Shown in pieces: positions 1 to 6,863 of a DNA stretch of 17,684 bases. Source of the DNA: UMGS1251 sp036666555 (GTDB lineage: Bacteria > Bacillota > Clostridia > Lachnospirales > Lachnospiraceae); assembly GCA_036666555.1 (NCBI GenBank), contig JAVWVS010000036.1, forward strand, positions 1-17,684, given 5' to 3'. Position numbers and translations under genes: made by a program. A model generated the notes under the pieces. That model did not search any database. It saw nothing but the letters and a program-made list of their open reading frames with translations, and was not told where the DNA came from. Positions within the stretch are counted from its first letter, which is position 1. Each line of letters opens with the position of its first letter.

Positions 1-53
1 ACCTCCATCAAACATCTATTTTTAATTATAAACGGAATAGTTGAAAATTACAA
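1..53 (-). promoter_or_regulatory. Probable divergent promoter and RBS for a gene left of the window
   Basis: Read on the minus strand, TTGTAA (48-53) lies 17 bases before a perfect TATAAT (25-30). A GGAGGT Shine-Dalgarno core follows at 1-6. This is the arrangement expected just before a minus-strand start codon that would lie beyond the left edge. Nothing of the gene is visible, so its identity is unknown. The plus-strand frame open from 1 to 102 is AT-rich and hydrophobic and is probably chance. Confidence 0.5.
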
Positions 54-158
54 TCTATTTGCCGTAATGTTTATAAAATATCTTATTTTTTGCTATTTTT
101 AATATTTTTGCCCAAAATCGATACAATAGATAGAAAGAAATAAACATGGGAGAAAGCA

Positions 159-1049
159 TTGAAGAAAGTAACGATACGAAGAATCATTGGAAGTCTGTTT
201 CTGATTTTGATTTTGGGTGGCATTATTTTTGCAAAAATGCAAGATGCCGAAACCTCTGGTAATACCATTTGGAGAAGCAAAGGAGGAGAAGTCCGAGTTC
301 ATTTTATAGATGTGGGTCAGGCGGATTGTATCTTGCTGCAGGCAGATGGTGAGAACATGCTGATCGATGCAGGAAATAATGAGGATGCAGAGAAAATTAC
401 AGCATATCTTCATAAGCAAGGAGTAAAAACACTGAAATATGTAATTGGTACTCATGGACATGAAGACCACATTGGTGGATTGGATCGGGTAATCAAGGAG
501 TTTCAGATCGGAACACTTTTTCTCCCAAGGCAGTCGTATGAAACGGCAAGTTATGGAGAGGTGCTAAAAGCAGTAAAGGAAAAACAACTTTTGCCCAAAG
601 TACCAAAATATAAGGAAAAAAGAAATTTGGGAAATGCAAACTTTTTATTTATAACTCCCGATGGAGAAGGAGATTATGAAGAGTTAAATGATTCTTCCAT
701 AGGTATTCGTTTCATAAATGGGAAGCACAGTTTTTTATTGTGTGGAGATATCAGCTATCATATGGAAAGACAACTTTTAAAGTCTCGAGTGTATCTACAC
801 TGTGATGTACTAAAGGTAAGCCATCATGGCAGTAGTGATACGTCATCATTTGGATTTTTAAAAAAAGCAGCACCCCGATATGCGGTGATATCCTGTGAGA
901 AAGACAATGATTTTGGGCATCCGCATCAACGAACTTTAGAAAAAATAAAAAAATTAGAAATTCAGTTGTTTCGCACGGATGAACAAGGTACAATTATATT
1001 TAGAAGTGATGGAAATCGATTGACTTGCAATGTGAATCCGATTTCGTAA
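159..1049 (+). CDS. Membrane-anchored metallo-beta-lactamase-fold hydrolase (ComEC C-domain-like)
   Basis: This 296-residue protein has an N-terminal hydrophobic segment (about residues 9-25) after a basic stretch. That fits a signal anchor or uncleaved signal peptide that places the enzyme outside the membrane. The rest is a metallo-beta-lactamase fold: FIDVGQAD at 49-56, the metal-binding THGHEDHIGG at 98-107 (H99, H101, D103, H104), CGD at 195-197, SHHGSSDTS at 221-229 and FGHPH at 252-256. This motif order matches the stand-alone relatives of the ComEC/Rec2 C-terminal domain, often named competence proteins or MBL-fold hydrolases. Such proteins are candidate nucleases or phosphodiesterases, but the substrate here is unknown and there is no ComEC channel domain. 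The start is a TTG, chosen because GGGAGA (148-153) sits 5 bases upstream. The next in-frame ATG (residue 27) would remove the hydrophobic segment. It lies 54 bases before the two-component genes. Confidence 0.85.
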   Translation: MKKVTIRRIIGSLFLILILGGIIFAKMQDAETSGNTIWRSKGGEVRVHFIDVGQADCILLQADGENMLIDAGNNEDAEKITAYLHKQGVKTLKYVIGTHGHEDHIGGLDRVIKEFQIGTLFLPRQSYETASYGEVLKAVKEKQLLPKVPKYKEKRNLGNANFLFITPDGEGDYEELNDSSIGIRFINGKHSFLLCGDISYHMERQLLKSRVYLHCDVLKVSHHGSSDTSSFGFLKKAAPRYAVISCEKDNDFGHPHQRTLEKIKKLEIQLFRTDEQGTIIFRSDGNRLTCNVNPIS

Positions 1050-1075
1050 TCGTTCACAAAAGCAACATAAATATT

Positions 1076-1084
1076 TGGTACACT
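1076..1084 (+). promoter_or_regulatory. Possible extended -10 promoter for the two-component genes
   Basis: The 54-base gap before the response regulator contains TGGTACACT, which fits a TGn-TACACT extended -10 element about 20 bases before the start codon. No good -35 is seen at the proper distance; TTCACA at 1053-1058 is 20 bases upstream. The pair could instead be read through from the upstream gene, since no terminator is visible between them. Confidence 0.25.
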
Positions 1085-1103
1085 GATTCTAAAAGAAGGT
1101 GAA

Positions 1104-1787
1104 ATGATGATGGACAAGTTGAAAATATTAGTAGTAGATGATGAAAGCAGAATGCGGAAGCTGGTAAGAGATTTTCTGGAAAGGAATGGCTTTACAGTGT
1201 TGGAGGCAGCCGATGGCCTAGAGGCTATGGATACATTTTACAATCACAAGGATATTGCACTTTTGATTTTGGATGTGATGATGCCAAACATGGATGGGTG
1301 GCAAGTATGCAGAGAAATCAGAGGAGTATCCAAGGTGCCGATTATCATGTTAACAGCAAGAGCGGAAGAACGAGATGAACTGCAAGGATTTGACCTTGGA
1401 GTGGATGAATATATTTCCAAACCATTTAGTCCAAAGATTTTAGTAGCAAGAGTAGAGGCCATTTTAAGAAGAACCAATGCCATTTCAACGGATGAAGTTA
1501 TCAATGCCGGAGGGATTATGATCAACAAGGCAGCACATCTTGTAAAGATTAATGAGAAAGTCATTGATCTAAGCTTCAAAGAATTTGAGCTACTCACCTA
1601 TTTTGTAGAAAACCAGGGATTGGCACTTTCCAGAGAAAAAATATTAAATAGTGTATGGAATTATGACTATTTTGGAGATGCCAGAACCATTGATACCCAT
1701 GTAAAAAAATTGAGAAGTAAACTGGAAGAAAAGGGAGACTATATTAAAACCATCTGGGGAATGGGCTATAAGTTTGAGGTGGAGTAA
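1104..1787 (+). CDS. OmpR/PhoB-family response regulator
   Basis: This 227-residue DNA-binding response regulator is of usual length for the OmpR family. The receiver domain (about 4-122) has the acidic pair D12-D13, the phospho-acceptor D57 in LLILDVMMPNMDG, the switch residue T84 and the invariant K106 in YISKPF. The C-terminal winged-helix domain (about 135-227) shows the typical ...FELLTYFVEN...LSREKIL... helix and the TIDTHVKKLRSKL recognition helix, ending in IWGMGYKFE. Three ATG codons occur in a row at 1104, 1107 and 1110. AGAAGGTG (1094-1101) is the ribosome binding site, so any of them may serve. The stop codon shares one base with the start of the downstream kinase, so the two are surely cotranscribed and probably translationally coupled. 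Target genes cannot be told from the sequence. Confidence 0.95.
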   Translation: MMMDKLKILVVDDESRMRKLVRDFLERNGFTVLEAADGLEAMDTFYNHKDIALLILDVMMPNMDGWQVCREIRGVSKVPIIMLTARAEERDELQGFDLGVDEYISKPFSPKILVARVEAILRRTNAISTDEVINAGGIMINKAAHLVKINEKVIDLSFKEFELLTYFVENQGLALSREKILNSVWNYDYFGDARTIDTHVKKLRSKLEEKGDYIKTIWGMGYKFEVE

Positions 1788-3262
1788 TGAAACATTCAAT
1801 AAAGAGACAGATGGCATTTGTATGTATTGGGTTGGTGGTGTTTACGTTAGTAGTTTTTTTGGTCATTAATGGCCGCTTTTTGGAGCAGTATTATATTGCC
1901 AATAAGCAAAAAGATTTTGCAAAGGTGTATCAGGAGCTGAATCAATCAGCCCGAAAAGGAACGCTAAAGACCAATGAGATGCGCGAAGAATTAGCGCAGA
2001 TTACGGAAAATGGAAATATTTCTTATGCGGTGCTAAGTGGTGACGGTTCCGGAACATTGATTTGGAATGCAGAACACCAGGATGGATTACTGCAAGGACA
2101 ACTGGTAGGCTACTTGTTGGGGAAAAACCAAGAAATGGGGCAGCTCTTAAAAGAGGAAGATCACTATCAGATTCGAAGGTTGTTAGACCCCAGAAATGAT
2201 TCGGAATATATTGAAATGTGCGGAACATTGGAAAATGGATATGCATTTATTTTGCGAAGCCCATTGGAAAGTATTCGGGAGAGCGTATCCATTTCGAATC
2301 AATTTTTGACTTATATTGGAATCGTGATGGTAGCGTTTAGTATTTTACTGGTATGGTTTTTTTCCAAACGCATTACCGATCCCATTATGGAATTAGCTAC
2401 ATTGTCGCGTAGAATGGCAGATCTGGATTTTGATGCCCACTATACCAGCGGAGGGGACAATGAAATCGGCATTTTGGGGGAAAGCTTTAATACCATGTCC
2501 AAGAAGCTGGAGACTACGATTTCCGAGCTGAAAGGTGCTAATTGTGAACTACAAAAAGATATTGAACGAAAAGAAAAGACCGAGACCATGCGAACGGAAT
2601 TTTTAGGAAATGTGTCTCATGAGTTAAAGACACCCATTGCATTGATTCAAGGATATGCGGAAGGGTTGAAGGAAGGCATTCATCAAGATCCTGAGGGAAG
2701 GGAATTTTACTGTGATGTCATTATGGATGAAGCAAACAAAATGAATAAAATGGTAAAGAACTTGCTGACACTGAACCAACTTGAATTTGGAGAAGACGAG
2801 TTGGAATTTGAACGATTTGATATTGCCGCGTTGATTCAAGGAGTGTTACAAAGTTGTGAAATATTGATTACCCAAAAAGAAGCCACAATAAACTTTCAAA
2901 AAGAAACGCCGGTGTATGTTTGGGCAGATGAATTTCAAGTAGAACAGGTGGTGCGCAATTATATCAGCAATGCGCTCAATCATGTGGAGGGTACAGATAA
3001 AATTATCGAAATCAAAATGGTAGTACAGGAAGGGAAAGCAAGAATTTCTGTATTCAATACGGGTGCCCCTATTCCGGAAGAAGACATCGCGCATATTTGG
3101 GATAAATTCTATAAAGTAGATAAAGCCAGAACAAGAGAGTATGGTGGAAATGGCATTGGACTTTCTATTGTAAAGGCAATTATGGATTCCTTTCATCAGC
3201 CTTTTGGTGTAAAAAACTATGAAAATGGTGTTACATTTTGGTTTGAATTGGATATGAAATAG
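1787..3262 (+). CDS. Membrane sensor histidine kinase, partner of the OmpR regulator
   Basis: The protein has 491 residues. A first membrane helix (about 10-28) and a second (about 172-192) flank an extracytoplasmic sensor region of about 140 residues with no recognised domain. A HAMP linker follows (about 193-245), then a short coiled region. The HisKA dimerisation domain has H278 in FLGNVSHELKTP. The ATPase domain has the N box around N391 (RNYISNALNH), an F box at KFYKVDKART (440-449) and GGNGIGLSIV (453-462). The G1 box reads FNTGAPIP (423-430), with Asn where most kinases have Asp. The same substitution occurs in some clostridial kinases as I recall them, so activity is likely kept. The start overlaps the regulator's stop (TAATG). 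The signal is unknown. The gene ends directly before a perfect hairpin. Confidence 0.93.
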   Translation: MKHSIKRQMAFVCIGLVVFTLVVFLVINGRFLEQYYIANKQKDFAKVYQELNQSARKGTLKTNEMREELAQITENGNISYAVLSGDGSGTLIWNAEHQDGLLQGQLVGYLLGKNQEMGQLLKEEDHYQIRRLLDPRNDSEYIEMCGTLENGYAFILRSPLESIRESVSISNQFLTYIGIVMVAFSILLVWFFSKRITDPIMELATLSRRMADLDFDAHYTSGGDNEIGILGESFNTMSKKLETTISELKGANCELQKDIERKEKTETMRTEFLGNVSHELKTPIALIQGYAEGLKEGIHQDPEGREFYCDVIMDEANKMNKMVKNLLTLNQLEFGEDELEFERFDIAALIQGVLQSCEILITQKEATINFQKETPVYVWADEFQVEQVVRNYISNALNHVEGTDKIIEIKMVVQEGKARISVFNTGAPIPEEDIAHIWDKFYKVDKARTREYGGNGIGLSIVKAIMDSFHQPFGVKNYENGVTFWFELDMK

Positions 3263-3266
3263 TGGT

Positions 3267-3315
3267 ATAAAGAGAAGGAAAAAGAAATGGTACATTTCTT
3301 TTTCCTTCTCTTTAT
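3267..3315. terminator. Perfect 22-bp inverted repeat after the kinase gene
   Basis: The arms 3267-3288 and 3294-3315 are exact reverse complements, with a 5-base loop (GGTAC). In plus-strand RNA the left arm is purine-rich and the right arm pyrimidine-rich, with T5 and CTTCTC runs. No separate T-tract follows the stem, so it is an atypical intrinsic terminator. It sits between the kinase stop and hisH, where one transcription unit should end and another begin. A TATGAT hexamer (3313-3318) overlaps the 3' foot and may be the hisH -10, although no convincing -35 is seen. Confidence 0.65.
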
Positions 3316-3355
3316 GATACACTAAATATAGCAAAAGAAAGGGTCGGGGTCAAGG

Positions 3356-3961
3356 ATGATTGCAATAATAGATTACGATGCAGGAAATATAAAAAGTGTA
3401 GAAAAAGCGTTGGATATGCTGAATCAAAAGGTAGTCATTACAAGAGATGCAGATACTATTTTAAAGGCAGATAAAGTGATTTTGCCGGGGGTAGGTGCTT
3501 TTGGTGATGCTATGGAAAAATTACATTCCTATGCATTGGTTTCCGTGATTCAACAAGTGGTAAAACGTCAGATTCCTCTTTTGGGAATTTGTCTGGGATT
3601 ACAGGTTCTGTTTGAAGAAAGCGAAGAAGCACCCGGTGTGAAGGGACTTGGAATTTTAAAAGGGAGCATTTGTCGCATCCCTGCTAAGGAAGGGCTGAAG
3701 ATTCCACATATGGGATGGAATTCTTTACAATTTCCCCAAAAAGGAAGATTGTTTCGGGGAATACCGGAAGATTCTTATGTATATTTTGTACACTCTTATT
3801 ATTTGAAGGCCACAGATGAAAAGATTGTGACAGCAGTGACATCTTACAGTACTTGTATTCATGCTTCGGTGGAGCAGGGAAATGTATTTGCCTGCCAGTT
3901 TCATCCGGAAAAAAGCAGTGAGACAGGACTGGAAATTTTGAAAAATTTTACGGAACTTTAA
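3356..3961 (+). CDS. hisH: Imidazole glycerol phosphate synthase, glutaminase subunit
   Basis: HisH (201 residues, normal length) is the class I glutamine amidotransferase subunit of imidazole glycerol phosphate synthase. It hydrolyses glutamine and passes ammonia to HisF. The sequence opens with IDYDAGN (5-11). It has the oxyanion-strand motif LPGVGAFG (43-50), the nucleophile C79 in GICLGLQ, and the remaining triad residues H183 and E185 in QFHPEKSS. The ATG at 3356 follows a G-rich stretch (GGGG at 3346-3349) serving as ribosome binding site, with AAAGGG (3338-3343) further up. HisF follows after 13 bases, as expected for obligate partners. No other his gene lies in the window. This is the first gene of the long plus-strand cluster. 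Confidence 0.96.
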   Translation: MIAIIDYDAGNIKSVEKALDMLNQKVVITRDADTILKADKVILPGVGAFGDAMEKLHSYALVSVIQQVVKRQIPLLGICLGLQVLFEESEEAPGVKGLGILKGSICRIPAKEGLKIPHMGWNSLQFPQKGRLFRGIPEDSYVYFVHSYYLKATDEKIVTAVTSYSTCIHASVEQGNVFACQFHPEKSSETGLEILKNFTEL

Positions 3962-3974
3962 GGGAGGGACAACG

Positions 3975-4736
3975 ATGTTTACAAAAAGAATTATTCCCTG
4001 TCTGGATGTGAAAGACGGACGTGTGGTGAAAGGTGTCAATTTTGTGGCGTTACAAGATGCGGGGAATCCGGTGGAAGTGGCAAAAGCTTATGACAAAGCG
4101 GGAGCAGATGAACTGGTTTTTTTAGATATCACGGCATCTTGTGATGACCGTGCAACAGTGGTAGACATGGTAAGAAAAGTGGCAGAAACGGTGTTCATTC
4201 CATTTACAGTGGGAGGCGGAATCCGTACAGTGGAAGATTTTAAGATGCTTCTGCGAGAAGGTGCGGATAAGATATCCATCAATTCTTCTGCAATTGCCAC
4301 ACCGGAATTGATTACGGAAGCAGCTAAGAAATTCGGAAGCCAATGCGTTGTAGTGGCTATCGATGCCAAGAGAAGAGCGACCAAAGATGGGTGGAATATT
4401 TACAAGAACGGTGGCCGTGTGGATATGGGAATGGATGCAGTAGCGTGGGCACAGAAAGTGGAAGCTCTTGGTGCAGGAGAAATTCTCTTAACCAGTATGG
4501 ATGGAGATGGCACGAAAGCAGGGTATGATTTGGAACTGACCAAAGCAGTTGCGGAAGCGGTATCCATTCCGGTCATTGCATCCGGAGGTGCCGGAAAAAA
4601 AGAACATTTTTTAGAGGCATTGACGATAGGAAAAGCAGATGCGGCACTGGCAGCTTCATTGTTTCATTATAAGGAATTGGAGATTCGGGAAGTAAAGGAA
4701 TATCTGAGAGAAAAAGGCGTGTCCGTGCGCTTGTAA
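3975..4736 (+). CDS. hisF: Imidazole glycerol phosphate synthase, cyclase subunit
   Basis: HisF (253 residues) is the (beta/alpha)8 barrel that uses ammonia from HisH to convert PRFAR into imidazole glycerol phosphate and AICAR. This is the step joining histidine and purine synthesis. The catalytic aspartates are D11 (RIIPCLDVKDGRVVKG) and D130 (VVAIDAKR). The phosphate-binding strands FTVGGGIRTVED (77-88) and PVIASGGAG are present, as is LLTSMDGDGTKAGYD. The length is that of the family and the barrel appears complete. GGGAGGGAC (3963-3971) provides a strong ribosome binding site. Its stop codon overlaps the AAGGAGG that serves ung, so the two are tightly linked. The usual neighbours hisA and hisI/hisE are missing here. 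Confidence 0.97.
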   Translation: MFTKRIIPCLDVKDGRVVKGVNFVALQDAGNPVEVAKAYDKAGADELVFLDITASCDDRATVVDMVRKVAETVFIPFTVGGGIRTVEDFKMLLREGADKISINSSAIATPELITEAAKKFGSQCVVVAIDAKRRATKDGWNIYKNGGRVDMGMDAVAWAQKVEALGAGEILLTSMDGDGTKAGYDLELTKAVAEAVSIPVIASGGAGKKEHFLEALTIGKADAALAASLFHYKELEIREVKEYLREKGVSVRL

Positions 4737-4741
4737 GGAGG
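4736..4741 (+). promoter_or_regulatory. Ribosome binding site deciding the ung start
   Basis: AGGAGG is 7 bases before a GTG at 4749 and 13 bases before the next in-frame codon, ATG at 4755. The spacing favours GTG as the start, adding two residues (Met-Gly) to the protein. The element overlaps the last base of the hisF stop codon. Confidence 0.6.
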
Positions 4742-4748
4742 AGTTACG

Positions 4749-5423
4749 GTGGGAATGATTACCAATGATTGGCTGGACGCCATTGGAACGGAGTTCCAAA
4801 AACCATATTATAAAAAGTTATATCAGTTTGTGAAAGAGGAATACCATACACAGGTGATTTATCCACCGGCAGATGAGATATTCAATGCCTTTCACTTTAC
4901 GCCACTTCATCAAGTGAAGGTGGTAATTGTGGGGCAGGACCCTTATCACAATGATAACCAAGCGATGGGGATGTCATTTTCAGTACCGAGAAGTCAGAAG
5001 GATATTCCCCCTTCTCTTTTGAATATTTACAAAGAACTTCAGGATGATTTGGGATGTTCCATACCGAACCATGGATATTTAAAAAAATGGGCAGACCAAG
5101 GAGTCCTTTTATTAAATACCGTGCTGACTGTGCGGGCACACCAGGCTAATTCGCATCAAGGAAAAGGGTGGGAGCAATTTACAGATGCAGTAATTCAAGC
5201 CATAAATGCGGAAGATAGGCCTATTGTATTTTTGCTTTGGGGGAGACCGGCACAGTCGAAGATGCAGATGCTGACCAATCCCAATCATTTGATATTGACT
5301 GCGCCACACCCCAGTCCACTTTCCGCCTATCGGGGATTTCTTGGATGTAGACATTTCAGCCGGACAAATGTATTTTTAGAAGAACATGGATGTATGCCAA
5401 TAGATTGGCAGATTGAAAATTGA
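4749..5423 (+). CDS. ung: Family 1 uracil-DNA glycosylase
   Basis: This 224-residue enzyme removes uracil from DNA at the start of base excision repair. It carries all family 1 UDG signatures: the water-activating GQDPYH (62-67, with D64), the uracil-recognition asparagine N123 in LLLNTVLTV, VFLLWGRPAQ (160-169) and the DNA-intercalating loop HPSPLSAYRGF (187-197, with H187). With the GTG start the key residues fall on the E. coli Ung numbers D64, N123 and H187, which supports that start. It lies 12 bases after hisF and 12 bases before the flavoprotein gene. Together with uvrC further down, it gives this cluster two unrelated DNA-repair enzymes. Confidence 0.97.
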   Translation: MGMITNDWLDAIGTEFQKPYYKKLYQFVKEEYHTQVIYPPADEIFNAFHFTPLHQVKVVIVGQDPYHNDNQAMGMSFSVPRSQKDIPPSLLNIYKELQDDLGCSIPNHGYLKKWADQGVLLLNTVLTVRAHQANSHQGKGWEQFTDAVIQAINAEDRPIVFLLWGRPAQSKMQMLTNPNHLILTAPHPSPLSAYRGFLGCRHFSRTNVFLEEHGCMPIDWQIEN

Positions 5424-5435
5424 GGGGGAAAACAA

Positions 5436-6860
5436 ATGGAAAAAAAATATGATCTTCTGATTATTGGGGCCGGACCGGGAGGCTATGTAGCTGCGGAGAA
5501 AGCCGCAAAGTTAGGAATGTCGGTAGTCATTATCGATAAAAATCAAGTGGGTGGTACGTGTATTAACCGGGGATGTATTCCAACGAAAGCATTGATCCAT
5601 GCCTCTACGTTGTATCGAGACATGCAGGATTGTGAAAAATTCGGACTGTCTGCAGAACATGTGGGATTTGATTTGCAGAAGATTTATGAATATAAGGATG
5701 CTTCTGCACAAGTGATGAGAGAAGATTTGGAAGAGGTCTTTCGAGGTCTTGGAATTACATTTGTCAAGGGACACGCAGTCATACAGGCGAATAAACAAGT
5801 AGTGGTGACAAAACCGGATGGCAGTACGGAGATATATGAAGGGCAGAATATACTGATTGCTACCGGAGCCAAGGCGGAGATGATTGACATTCCGGGAATG
5901 GAACTTCCGGAAGTGATGACCAGTGAGGAACTGCTAACATCTAATCAAAGCCAGTATAAAAGGTTGTTGATTCTAGGTGGCGGTGTCATTGGGCTGGAAG
6001 TGGCCACAGTATTTAATGCATTGGGAACGGAAGTGACTATTATTGAAGTGGCGGATCGGCTGTTGCCTACCATGGATATGGAATTTTCGGAAGTATTGGA
6101 AGAGATTTTGCTTCATCGGGGAATTCGAATTTACAAAGAAAGCTTGTTGGAAAAAGTAACGGATACCAATGGGCTGTGTTGCAGTTTTGTTTATAAAGGG
6201 AAAAGTGAGACCATTCAGGTAGACGGGGTCTTGGTGTCGGTGGGACGACGTGCGAACACGGAAGGATTATTTGAATGTAATGTACCGATTAAGATGGAAA
6301 AAGGAAAACTTTTAGTAGATGAATTTTTTATGACCAATATTCCGGGGATCTATGCAGTCGGAGATGTGATTGAAGGTGTGCAGCTAGCTCATGTGGCATC
6401 TGCTCAGGCCACTTATGTGGTAGAGCGTATGAATGGATTGGAACCATCGGTGATACTGTCTATGGTTCCAAATTGCTTATTTATGTCCATGTCCATTATT
6501 CCAAGTTGTCTTTATACGGATCCGGAGATTGCTTCAGTAGGACTGACAGAGGAGGAAGCCAGACGAAAAGGAGTACCGGTTCGCTGTGGAAAATATATTA
6601 TGACAGCCAATGGACAGTCTATTATTACCAAGGAAGAAAGAGGATTTATTAAAGTGTTGTTTGCGGCAGACAGTGATGCCATCTTAGGCGCCCAACTGAT
6701 GTGTCCAAGAGCAACCGATATGATAGGAGAACTGGCAACGGCGATTGCCAATAGTTTGACATCCAGACAACTGATGTATGCTATGCGGGCGCATCCAACA
6801 TTTAATGAAGCAATTTCTCTTGCGGTGGAAAATAGCAGAGAACAAAAGGCGCGGTGGTAA
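5436..6860 (+). CDS. lpdA: Dihydrolipoyl dehydrogenase (flavin disulfide reductase)
   Basis: The 474-residue protein belongs to the pyridine nucleotide-disulfide oxidoreductases. It re-oxidises dihydrolipoamide with NAD+ in 2-oxoacid dehydrogenase or glycine cleavage complexes. It has the FAD-binding GAGPGGYVAAEKA (11-23), redox-active C42 and C47 in GGTCINRGCIPTK, the NAD-binding GGGVIGLEVA (181-190), the second FAD motif GIYAVGDV (304-311), and the C-terminal HPTFNE (453-458) catalytic His-Glu pair. There is no N-terminal lipoyl domain. No E1, E2 or glycine-cleavage gene lies nearby, so the partner complex is unknown. Between AHVASAQA and YTDPE it is about 11 residues longer than usual. The extra stretch looks like a tandem copy: SMVPNCLF (342-349) and SIIPSCLY (353-360). 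GGGGG after the ung stop is the ribosome binding site. Another disulfide reductase of the family is possible but less likely. Confidence 0.88.
   Translation: MEKKYDLLIIGAGPGGYVAAEKAAKLGMSVVIIDKNQVGGTCINRGCIPTKALIHASTLYRDMQDCEKFGLSAEHVGFDLQKIYEYKDASAQVMREDLEEVFRGLGITFVKGHAVIQANKQVVVTKPDGSTEIYEGQNILIATGAKAEMIDIPGMELPEVMTSEELLTSNQSQYKRLLILGGGVIGLEVATVFNALGTEVTIIEVADRLLPTMDMEFSEVLEEILLHRGIRIYKESLLEKVTDTNGLCCSFVYKGKSETIQVDGVLVSVGRRANTEGLFECNVPIKMEKGKLLVDEFFMTNIPGIYAVGDVIEGVQLAHVASAQATYVVERMNGLEPSVILSMVPNCLFMSMSIIPSCLYTDPEIASVGLTEEEARRKGVPVRCGKYIMTANGQSIITKEERGFIKVLFAADSDAILGAQLMCPRATDMIGELATAIANSLTSRQLMYAMRAHPTFNEAISLAVENSREQKARW
6459..6515 (+). repeat. Diverged 33-bp tandem duplication inside the dihydrolipoyl dehydrogenase gene
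   Basis: Two 24-base blocks, starting at 6459 and 6492, match at 16 of 24 positions with a 33-base offset. They encode SMVPNCLF and SIIPSCLY. The offset equals the 11 extra residues this protein has relative to the usual spacing between the second FAD domain and the YTDPE motif. Divergence of the copies suggests an old event, and the reading frame is kept. Confidence 0.45.
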
Positions 6861-6863
6861 ATC

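Noticed and set aside
1..102. Plus-strand frame open from the left edge, as a possible gene tail
   Set aside because: It is short, very AT-rich and hydrophobic, and overlaps a good minus-strand promoter and RBS.
122..127. TACAAT as -10 of the MBL gene
   Set aside because: The position is plausible but no -35 hexamer is found at 16-18 bases; in such AT-rich DNA a lone hexamer is weak support.
2846..3334. A 162-residue minus-strand frame
   Set aside because: It lies antisense to the histidine kinase ATPase domain and crosses the hairpin; it has no protein-like motifs and no ribosome binding site of note.
4088..4384. A 98-residue minus-strand frame inside hisF
   Set aside because: It is a shadow of the well-supported hisF coding sequence.
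4858..4866. TTATCCACC resembling a DnaA box
   Set aside because: It is a single imperfect copy inside ung, with no cluster and no origin genes.
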